DNA from: Streptomyces sp. GESEQ-35
Lineage (GTDB): Bacteria; Actinomycetota; Actinomycetes; Streptomycetales; Streptomycetaceae
Reading direction: 5' to 3'
Assembly: GCF_017948485.1 (NCBI RefSeq)
Contig: NZ_JAFFSX010000001.1
Span: 496,001 to 560,000, forward strand
Length of the DNA stretch: 64,000 bases
Under the pieces are notes generated by a model. It made no database searches and was not told the origin of the DNA. It saw only the letters and a program-made list of their open reading frames with translations. Both the position numbers and the translations under genes were made by a program. Within the stretch, counting starts at the first letter, position 1; each line of letters opens with the position of its first letter. Positions 39,001 through 46,188 of the stretch are shown one piece after another.

Positions 39001-41330
39001 CTGATCCCGGCCAGTGCGTCGGCGAGGGTGTCGCGGATCTGCTCCACGTGCCGGGTGTGCGAGGCGTAGTCCACGGCGATGCGCCGCACCCGTACGCCTT
39101 GGTCTTCCAGGGTGTCCAGTGCCTCGTCCAGGGCCTGGGCGTCGCCGGCGATCACCACCGAGGACGGGCCGTTGACCGCCGCGACCTCGACCCGGTCCGC
39201 CCAGCGCTCCAGCCGCGCGACCGTCTCGTCCTCGCTCAGGGCGACGGAGGCCATGCCGCCACGTCCGGCCAGCTGCCCGGCGATCGCCTGGCTGCGCAAT
39301 GCCACCACCCGCGCCGCGTCCTCAAGTGACAGCGCACCGGACACACACGCGGCCGCTATCTCACCCTGCGAGTGGCCGACCACCGCATCGGGCTCGACTC
39401 CTACGGACGCCCAGACCGCGGCCAGGCCGACCATCACCGCGAAGCTCGCCGGCTGCACGACATCGACCCGTTCCAGCAGCTCCGGCTCGGCCGCACCCCG
39501 CAGCACGTCGATGAGCGACCAGTCCACCCACCGCTCCAGCGCGGCCGCGCACTCCGCGATCCGCTCCGCGAACACCGGGGACTCGTCGAGCAACTCCCGG
39601 CCCATGCCCACCCATTGGGATCCCTGGCCCGGGAACACCCACACCACCTTGCCCGGCGCCCCCGAACCGGAGACGACACCGGCCGCGCTCTCGCCCTGCG
39701 CGAGCGCGTGCAGCCCGGCCAGTGCCTCCTCGTCCGAGTCGGCCACGACCACCGCGCGCTCGCCCAGCACCGCACGGCCCGTCACCAGCGCGCCGGCGAC
39801 GTCCGTCAGCGATGCCCCGCCGGCACCGGACTCCACGAACGACGCCAGGCGTTCCGCCTGGGCCGCCAGGGAAGCGGCGGTTTCCGCCGAGACCGCCAAC
39901 GGCACCACACCACCGGACACCAGCGGCTGCTGTGCCTCCTGGGCGGGCGCCTCCTCCAGGATCAGATGCGCGTTCGTTCCGCTGGCCCCGAACGAGGACA
40001 CTCCGGCCCGGCGCGGACGGCCGTCGCTCGGCCACTCCCGCGTCCGAGTCAGCAACTGCACCGTGCCCGCCGACCAGTCCACCTGGGGGGTCGGCGCGTC
40101 CACGTGCAGGGTCGCCGGGAGCACCCCGTGCCGCAGTGCCTGCACCGTCTTGATGACACCGGCCACGCCGGACGCGGCCTGGGTGTGCCCGATGACGGAC
40201 TTGACCGAGCCGAGCCACAGCGGCTTCTCCGGGTCCCGGCCCTGTCCGTACGTCGCGAGCAGCGCCTGCGCCTCGATCGGGTCGCCGAGGACCGTGCCCG
40301 TGCCGTGACCCTCCACCGTGTCCACGTCGGACGGGGAGAGCCCGGCACTGGCCAGGGCCTTGCGGATCACCCGCTGCTGCGCCGGGCCGTTCGGTGCGGT
40401 CAGGCCGTTGGACGCGCCGTCCTGGTTGATGGCGCTGCCGCGTACCAGCGCGAGGATCTGGTGGCCGCGCTCCTGCGCCACCGACAGCCGCTCCAGGAGC
40501 AGCACGCCCACGCCCTCGGCCCAGCTGGAGCCGTCGGCCCCGGCGGCGTACGACTTGCAGCGCCCGTCGAAGGCGAGGGCCCGCTGCCGGGCGAAGCCGA
40601 CGAACCCGCCGGGCGTCGCCATCACCGTGGAGCCGCCCACGAGCGCCATTGAGCACTCGCCGCGGCGCAGTGCCTGCGCGGCGAGATGCAGCGCCACCAG
40701 CGAGGAGGAGCACATGGTGTCGACGGTGACCGCGGGACCTTCGAGTCCGAGGGCGTAGGCGACGCGCCCGGAGGCGACGCCGCCCGCGGTGCCGAGGGCA
40801 CGTTCCAAGCTGAGGAAGTCCTCGTAGCCGCTCAGGTCGGGGGCGTAGTCCTGGTGCACCATGCCGGCGAACACCCCGACGTCGCTGCCCCGCACCGAGT
40901 GGGGGTCGATGCCGGCCCGTTCGAAGGCCTCCCAGGACACTTCGAGCAGCTGCCGCTGCTGGGGGTCCATGGCCAGTGCCTCGCGTGGCGAGATACCGAA
41001 GAACGCGGCGTCGAACTGGCCCGCCTCGTGCAGGAAGGCGCCTTCGCGCACATACGTCGTGCCGGGGTTGTCGGGGTCCGGGTGGTACAGGCCCTCAAGG
41101 TCCCAGCCCCGGTCGTCGGGGAAGGAGGTGTAGACGTCGGCGCCCTCGGACACCACCCGCCACAGCTCCTCGGGGCTGCGGATCCCGCCGGCGTACCGGC
41201 AGGCCAGGGAGACGATCGCGATGGGCTCCGTGGCCGCGGCCGCGAGTTCGCTGTTCTCCTGCTGAAGCCGGGCGTTCTCCTTCAGCGAGGCCCGCAGTGC
41301 CTCGACGACCTGCTTGTCCGGCGCGGACAT
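30696..41330 (-). CDS. Type I polyketide synthase B, modules 4 and 5
   Basis: A 3544-residue PKS with two KS-AT-DH-KR-ACP modules. I chose the ATG at 41330 (MSAPDKQ) because GTGGAGGA lies six to seven bases upstream; the ATG at 41357 would add nine residues, lies nine bases after the PKS A stop and has no comparable site. The N-terminal coiled-coil docking segment (KQVVEALRASLKEN) resembles that of PKS C. The C-terminus has PLARFRAAGLMDAL followed by an acidic linker and VDDLVQLALGDN, matching the end of PKS A. This identifies B as an internal subunit between A and C. Confidence 0.95.
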   Translation of the reverse strand: MSAPDKQVVEALRASLKENARLQQENSELAAAATEPIAIVSLACRYAGGIRSPEELWRVVSEGADVYTSFPDDRGWDLEGLYHPDPDNPGTTYVREGAFLHEAGQFDAAFFGISPREALAMDPQQRQLLEVSWEAFERAGIDPHSVRGSDVGVFAGMVHQDYAPDLSGYEDFLSLERALGTAGGVASGRVAYALGLEGPAVTVDTMCSSSLVALHLAAQALRRGECSMALVGGSTVMATPGGFVGFARQRALAFDGRCKSYAAGADGSSWAEGVGVLLLERLSVAQERGHQILALVRGSAINQDGASNGLTAPNGPAQQRVIRKALASAGLSPSDVDTVEGHGTGTVLGDPIEAQALLATYGQGRDPEKPLWLGSVKSVIGHTQAASGVAGVIKTVQALRHGVLPATLHVDAPTPQVDWSAGTVQLLTRTREWPSDGRPRRAGVSSFGASGTNAHLILEEAPAQEAQQPLVSGGVVPLAVSAETAASLAAQAERLASFVESGAGGASLTDVAGALVTGRAVLGERAVVVADSDEEALAGLHALAQGESAAGVVSGSGAPGKVVWVFPGQGSQWVGMGRELLDESPVFAERIAECAAALERWVDWSLIDVLRGAAEPELLERVDVVQPASFAVMVGLAAVWASVGVEPDAVVGHSQGEIAAACVSGALSLEDAARVVALRSQAIAGQLAGRGGMASVALSEDETVARLERWADRVEVAAVNGPSSVVIAGDAQALDEALDTLEDQGVRVRRIAVDYASHTRHVEQIRDTLADALAGISAQAPAIPFYSTVTSGWVEDAGVLDGGYWYRNLRGQVKFGPAVVDLLGQGHGAFVEVSAHPVLVQPITGIVDDAEGDTDTVVTGSLRRQEGGPRRLLASMAELFVRGVPVDWAGMLPAGATSAHVELPTYAFDQQHYWIRMGGSATDSASLGLAGADHPLLGAVVRLPQSDGLVFTSRLSLQTHPWLAGHAIGGVVIVPGTAYVDLAVRAGDEFGYGVLEELVIEAPLVLPERGGVRVQVAVSGPGATGSRTVDVYSLREDAAGEGGTDGWTRHATGLLAAAAPAQTADFDFAAWPPPGAQPVDVENFYSGLVERGYAYGPAFQGVRAVWRRGEEVFAEVALPEEQREEAGKYGIHPALLDAALHTNAFANPDDDRKVLPFAWNGLVLHAAGASALRVRVAPCGPDALSFHAADETGGLVVTMDSLVSLPVSADQLDAAAEDGSRDALFGVEWTELPSVQGAEPSWVPVATADEVAALEAPEVALLEAAGDDVLALTSRVLSVVQAWLATDGLGESRLVVATRGAVPAGDGVVTDPAGAAVWGLVRAAQAENPDRIILLDTDGEPAAVLGAVLAGDEPQIAVRGTTLSAPRLARVTGQVPDEPGVFQPEGTVLVTGGTGSLGSLMARHLVARYGVRHLVLAGRRGSDAEGVPELVAELTEQGAAVSVVACDVSERSQAEALLASVPEAHPLTGVVHLAGVLDDGVIATLTPERLAAVFAPKVDAVRHLDELTRNLNLDAFVVFSSAAALMGSAGQGNYAAANAFLDGLMAGRRAAGLPGLSLAWGLWEQSTGLTAHLSAVDQARMSRGGVLALTPAEGLHIFDIGLHMGQALLVPIKLDLRTLRTQAETGGGVPHLLRGLVRAGRRTARAAAGDSSALVRRLAGLSQGEQESVLLSVVQAEAGAVLGFSGPELAQGTRGFSDIGFDSLTAVELRNRLSASTGVKLPATLIFDYPTPAALARYLREELGDKATVDTPAATAALADPDEPIAIVGMSCRLPGGVTDPEELWRLVREGREGMSTFPDDRGWDLDSLFDADPDKAGTSYTAKGGFLEGAGLFDAGFFGISPREALAMDPQQRLLLEAAWEALEQAGIDPTAARGDNIGVFSGVSIHDYVESLTSLPAELEGFATTATAGSVASGRVSYVFGFEGPAVTVDTACSSSLVAMHLAAQALRQGECSMALAGGVAVMGSPIGVLGMSRQRGLAADGSCKAYADDADGTVLSEGVGLVVLERLSVARERGHRVLAVLRGSAVNQDGASNGLTAPNGPSQQRVIRKALANAGISPADVDIVEGHGTGTVLGDPIEAQALLATYGREREQPLWLGSLKSNIGHTQAAAGVAGVIKMVQALRHGVMPPTLHAQQPTTKVDWSDGAIELLTEAREWSPGGRPRRAGVSSFGISGTNAHLILEEAPAQEAEKPPVSGGVVPLVVSARSEGSLAGQAGRLAAFVDGGASLEGVAGALVSSRALLSERAVVVAGSDAEALAGLGALARGESAPGVAVGSVGSGAPGKAVWVFPGQGSQWVGMGRELLDESPVFAERIAECAAALEPFVDWSLVDVLRGDAELERVDVVQPASFAVMVGLAAVWSSVGVLPDAVLGHSQGEIAAACVSGALSLQDAARVVALRSQAIASQLAGRGGMASVALSEGEAVARLVPWADRVEVAAVNGPSSVVIAGDAQALDEALEALSNDGVRVRRVAVDYASHTRHVEDIRDSLADTLSGINAQAPMLPFYSTVTGSWVQDAGVLDGGYWYRNLRGQVGFGPAVAELIRQGHGVFIEVSAHPVLVQPIAEIVDDATDVVVSGSLRREEGGLRRLLGSMAELFVRGVPVDWTGVLPSGGTVDLPTYAFDHRHYWLETAQAATDAESLGQAAADHPLLGAVVHLPQSDGLVFTSRLSLKSHPWLADHTVGGSVLVPGAGLVELAVRAGDEAGCGVLEGLVIETPLIVPEQGGVRVQVAVGAPGEHGSRTVEIYSRREDEAWTRHATGLLSATSAPPAAEFDFAAWPPPGAESVEVGDIYSGLVARGYEYGPAFQGVRAVWRRGEELFAEVALPVEQRKDAAKFGIHPALLDAALHAHTFSDATAESDLVRQPLDWNGLVLHAAGASVLLVRLLPSGSDAMSLQAADEAGGLVLSADSLVMRALSAEQLARSGGTTATESLFQVDWTELPLAQDFAPAPSWAPVAGADEVEALAARAEVPTVALLEAVGDDVLALTSRVLGVVQAWLTTAGLEESRLVVVTRGAVPAGDGAVTDPAGAAVWGLVRAAQAENPDRIVLLDTDPASGDGPAAALSAVLACGEPQVAVRGTALSAPRLARADGQILDATAVFGPEGTVLITGGTGSLGALAARHLVTRYGVRHLLLASRRGPDAEGAQELVAELTEQGAAVSVVACDVSDRDQAQALLASVPDGHPLRAVVHTAGVLDAGVVGTLTPERLARVFAPKVDAVRHLDALTRGLELDAFVVYSSVSAVFMGAGSGSYAAANAYLDGLMASRRAAGLPGLSLAWGLWDQTDGMAANTDDLTRSRMSRRGGLQAMPLAEGMELFDAAVGSARSLLVPAKLDLRGVRAEAAAGGAVPHMLRGLVRSGRQSARTGSATDGELLRRLAGLPAAEQEKVLVDLVRTQAAVVLGHAGPDGVRADTAFKDTGFDSLTSVELRNRLRAATGLKLPATLVFDYPNPQALARHLHTELVPDGGATGPDVDEERLRHALVSLPLARFRAAGLMDALVQLVALGDGAPENGAMDDADEERAIAELNVDDLVQLALGDN
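31401..31705. repeat. KR tract shared by modules 5 and 10 (copy 2)
   Basis: Partner of 4118-4422. The flanking KR sequence on both sides diverges clearly, so the boundary is sharp. Confidence 0.8.
36048..41330 (-). other. PKS module 4: KS-AT(methylmalonyl)-DH-KR-ACP
   Basis: The KS active site reads DTMCSSS, with Met (codon 40713-40715) where the other modules have Ala. The AT has GHSQGE (near 39370) and YASH (near 39065). The DH has HAIGGVVIVP (near 38440) and [10 protein letters not shown]. The KR has full TGGTGSLG (near 37155), NYAAAN (near 36735) and LDD. The ACP has GFDSL near 36230. In rifamycin, module 4 makes the double bond next to the naphthalene C12; the intact DH and B-type KR fit this. 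Confidence 0.86.
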
Positions 41331-41363
41331 GGCATTCCTCCACGATTCGTTCACCATCGGTGG

Positions 41364-44300
41364 TCAGCTCGTCTTGCCCAAAGCCCGTTGCACCAGATCC
41401 GCAACGTCCATTGCGTCGATCAGTTCCTCGGCGTCGGCGGCGTCCGACGCGTCGGCGTCCGGGTCGTCGCCGTTGTCGCCGTTGTCGTCGTTGTCGTCGG
41501 CGAGGCCGAGGAGGGTCTCCAGGACGCCGGCCTCCTTGAACCGGGCGAGCGGCACGGATGCCAGGACCTGCCTGAGGTCGTCCTCACGCACGTCCAGGCC
41601 GTCGTCGGCCTCCCTCAGCAGCTCGGAGCGCAGATAGCCGACCAGTGCTTCGGGGGTGGGGTAGTCGAAGATCAGCGTCGCGGGCAGTCGCAGTCCGGTG
41701 GCCGTGCCCAGGGTGTTGCGCAGGTTCACGGCGGCCAGCGAGTCGAAGCCGACGTCCTGGAACGCCTGGCGGGGGCCGATGCCCTCTGCACCGCCGTGGC
41801 CGAGAACGGTCGAGGCGTGGCCGCGCACCAGGCGGAGCAGGATGCGGTTCTGCTCGGTGTCCGAGACCGCCCGCAGGGAGTCCGCGAGGGATGCGGCGGC
41901 GTCGCTGTTGTCGCTGTCGCGCTGCGCCGCCTGAAGCACCGCCTTCGCCTCGGGCAGATCGGCGAACAGGGGGCTGGTGCGGACCGAGGTGAACGCGGGA
42001 ATGAAGGCACCCCAGTCCATGTCGGCCACGGTCACGAACTTCTCGTTGCCCTGCACCGCCTGCTCCATCGCTGTCACCGCCAGCTGCGGGGCCATGGGAA
42101 GGACGCCGCGGCGGCGCAGTTGGGCGAGGGCCGCCTCGTCCGTGCCCACCCCGATCTGGTCGAGCGCACCCCAGGCGATCGAGGTCGCCTTCAGCCCCCG
42201 GGCGCGGCGCCACTCGACCAGCGCGTCCAGGACGGCGTTGGCCGCTGCGGACGGTCCCTGTCCGCCGCCGCCCCACACGCCGGCGATCGAGGAGAACACC
42301 ACGAACGCGTCGAGCGGCGTGTCCTCGAACTGCTCGTCCAGCCATACGGCGGTGTCCACCTTGGCCGCGAACACCTCGGCGAGATCGGCCACACCGGTGT
42401 CGTCGATGGAGCTGGTCTGTGTGATGTCGGCGGCGTGCACCACGGCGGTCAGCGGTTGGTCCGTCGCGGACACCAGGCGCGTGATCGCGTCCCGGTCCGC
42501 GTCCGCGCAGGACTCCACCGTCGTACCGACGCCGAGGCCGGCCAGTTCGGCACGCAGATCCGGCACGGCCTGGTCGGGTGCGTGCGCGGTGGTGGTGACG
42601 ACGAGCCGTTCGGCGCCGGAGAGCGCGAGCCGGACCGCGGCGTGCTTGCCGAGTCCTTCGGCGCCGCCGGTCACCAGGACGGTGCCCCGGACCTGCCTGC
42701 GGCCGTGGCCGGCCGTTGCCTCCGGCACGGGTTTGCGGACCAGGCGACGGCCGTACACACCCGACCGCCGGACCGCGAGCTGGTCCTCACCGGCCGCGCC
42801 GTTGAGCACTCCGAGCAGATACCGGGCCGTACGCGCATCCGTCTTGGCGGGCAGGTCGACCAACCCGCCCCACCTGTCGAGGCGTTCGAGCGCGGCGGCC
42901 CGCCCGAGCCCCCACAGCGCCGCCTGGGCCGGCGAGGTGAGGGTGTCGTGGATGCCGATGTTCACCGCGCCCCTGGTCAGGCACCACAGGGGCTGGGTGA
43001 CATTGCTGTCCGCCAGGGCCTGGATCAGCGCGAGCGTCGACGCGGCGACGGAGAGGGGGTCCTGCGGGCCGCTCGCCGTCTGCTGGTCCAGGGCGAGCAG
43101 GGACAGCACTCCGGTCACATCGTGTTCGGTCAGCACACCGGTCAGCCGCTCGACGAGCCGTTCCCGTGTCCGGTCGGACTCACCGGCCTCCAGCAGGACC
43201 ATGCCGAACCCCAGTCCGGTCAACTCCTCCAGGAGAGCGTCGATCCCGGTGTCGTCCGGACGCTCGGACGGTACGACGACCAGCCAGCGTCCACTCGGCA
43301 CACCGGTGGCTTCGCGTTCCATCGGCTGCCAGGTGACGTGATAGCGCAGCTTCTCCGCGCTCGACTGCTCACGCCGCTTGCCGCGCCACTGCGCGAGGAC
43401 GGGCACGACCGTGCTCAGCGCGCTGCGCTCGTCGGCCGACGCCGTCTCCAGGAGCCCGCTGAGGGAGTCCAGATCGGCGTGCTCGACCGCCTGCCAGAAG
43501 TCGGAGTCCGCACCTTCGGCGACATGGTCGGTATCGCCCGCCGCTTCCGCCTCCTGGAGCCAGTAGTGCTGGTGGTCGAAGGCGTACGTCGGCAGGTCGA
43601 CGCCTGCCGAGTCGGTTCCGGCGGGAAGCACTCCGGCCCAGTCCACGGGCACACCGCGCACGAACAGCTCGGCCATCGAGGTCAACAGACGGTGCAGGCC
43701 GCCCTCCTGGCGCCGTAGCGAACCTGTCACGACCGTGTCCGTGGCGCTGTCGGCGTCGTAGATGGTCTCGGTGATCGGCTGGACCAGCACCGGGTGCGCA
43801 CTGATCTCGACGAAGACGCCGTGCCCCCGACCCAGGAGGTCGGCTACCGCCGGGCCGAATCCCACCTGGCCGCGCAGGTTGCGATACCAGTAGCCACCGT
43901 CGAGGACTCCGGCGTCCTGGATCCATTGGCCGGTGACGGTGGAGTAGAAGGGCACGGCCGGCGTCTGGGCGTTGATGCCGGAGAGGGTCTCGGCGAGGGT
44001 GTCGCGGAGGTCCTCCACGTGCCGGGTGTGCGAGGCGTAGTCCACGGCCACGCGCCGCACCCGAACTCCCTGACCGGACAGGGCATCCAGCGCCTCGTCC
44101 AGGGCCTGGGCGTCACCGGCGATCACCACTGAGGAGGGGCCGTTGACCGCCGCGACCTCGATCCGGTCCGCCCAGCGCTCCAGGCGCACGATGGCTTCGT
44201 CCTCGCTGAGCGCGACCGAGGCCATGCCGCCACGTCCGGCCAGTTGCCCGGCGATCGCCTGGCTGCGCAATGCCACCACCCGCGCCGCGTCCTCAAGTGA

Positions 44301-46188
44301 CAGCGCACCGGACACGCACGCGGCCGCGATCTCACCCTGCGAGTGACCCAGCACCGCATCGGGCCGAACCCCGACGGAAGACCAGACCGCCGCCAGACCG
44401 ACCATCACCGCGAAACTGGCGGGCTGAACGACATCCACCCGCTCCAACTCCGCGTCACCACGCAGCACATCAACGAGCGACCAGTCGATGAACGGCTCCA
44501 ACGCCGCCGCACACTCCGCGATCCGCTCCGCAAACACCGGCGACGAATCCAACAACTCCCGGCCCATACCAGCCCATTGAGAGCCCTGGCCCGGGAACAC
44601 CCACACCACCTTGCCCGGCGCCTCGGAGCCACCGACCACTACGCCTGGCGCACTCTCACCCCGCGCCAGCGCCTGCAACCCGGCCAGCGCCTCCGCATCC
44701 GAGGCAGCCACCACCACCGCACGCTCACTCAGCAACGCCCGACTCGACACCAACGCCCCAGCCACCCAGGCAAGCGGCACACCATCGGCATCCCCGACGA
44801 ACGCCGCCAACCGACCGGCCTGCCCCGCCAACGAACCCGCACCACGCGCCGACACCACCAACGGCACCACACCACCGGACACCAGCGACTGCCGTGCCTC
44901 CCCGGCAGGAGCCTCCTCCAGAATCAGATGCGCATTCGTCCCACTCGCCCCGAACGAAGACACCCCAGCCCGACGCGGACGACCACTACGCGGCCACTCC
45001 CTCGCCTCCGTCAGCAACTCCACCGCACCCGCAGACCAGTCCACCTGACCCGTCGGCTCATCCACATGCAACGTCGCCGGAAGCAACTCATGCCGCAGCG
45101 CCTGCACCATCTTGATCACACCAGCCACACCCGCAGCAGCCTGCGTGTGCCCGATGTTCGACTTCAACGACCCCAACCACAAAGGCCGTTCACGATCCCG
45201 GCCATACGCCGCCAGCAACGCCTGCGCCTCGATCGGATCCCCCAGGGACGTCCCCGTCCCATGGGCCTCCACCACATCCACATCCGCCGGCGAAATCCCC
45301 GCGTTGGCCAAGGCCTTGCGGATCACCCGCTGCTGCGAAGGACCATTGGGCGCCGTGAGCCCATTGGACGCGCCGTCCTGATTCACCGCACTGCCCCGCA
45401 GCACCGCCAGCACCTTGTGCCCACGCTCCTGCGCCACCGACAGACGCTCCAGGACGACCACACCAACGCCCTCGGACCAGCCCGTCCCGTCAGCCGTCGA
45501 CGAGAACGCCTTGCACCGGCCGTCGGCGGACAGGCCCCGCTGGCGCGAGAACTCCAGGAAGGCGTCCGGGCTTGCCATGACCGTCGCGCCGCCGGCGAGC
45601 GCCATCGAGCACTCGCCCTGCCGCAGCGCCTGCGCGGCCAGATGCATCGCCACGAGGGAGGAGGAGCATGCCGTGTCCACGGTGACCGCCGGGCCCTCGA
45701 AGCCGAAGACGTACGACACCCGGCCCGACGCCACACTCGATGCGGTGCCGGTCATGAGATAGCCCTGGACGTCTTCGGGCACCCGGTGGAGCCGGGTCAC
45801 ATAGTCGTGGTGAACGATCCCGGTGAAGACGCCGATGTCGCGGCCCCGGGTGGACAGTGGGTCGATGCCGGCCCGTTCCAGTGCCTCCCAGGAGGTCTCC
45901 AGGAGAAGGCGCTGCTGCGGGTCCATCGCCAGCGCCTCACGCGGCGAGATCCCGAAGAGACCCGCGTCGAACTGCGCGGCCTCGTGCAGGAATCCGCCCG
46001 AGCGGGTGTAGCTCGTACCGGCGTGGTCCGGGTCCGGGTGGTAGAGGCCGTCGAGGTCCCAGTCACGGTCGAGCGGGAAGCCGGACACCGCGTCCCGCCG
46101 CTCCACCACGAGCTTCCACAGCTCCTCGGGGCTGTCCGCTCCGCCCGGCAGCCGCGTGCTCATCGCGACGATGGCGATCGGCTCGTCG
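41364..46188 (-). other. PKS module 3: KS-AT(methylmalonyl)-KR*-ACP
   Basis: The KS has DTACSSS near 45672. The AT has GHSQGE (near 44340) and YASH (near 44035). No DH follows; the sequence passes straight into the KR structural half. The KR nucleotide motif is TGGAEGLG (near 42670) and the catalytic Tyr is Ser (QGPSAAAN, codon 42249-42251), so reduction is not expected. The ACP has GFDSL near 41748. The surviving ketone would match C11 of rifamycin-type nuclei. Confidence 0.88.

Noticed and set aside
43400..43570. A hidden DH in module 3
   Set aside because: The sequence after AT3 goes to SDFWQAVEHADLDSLSG and then the KR structural part; no HPWL or HPALLD motif is present.
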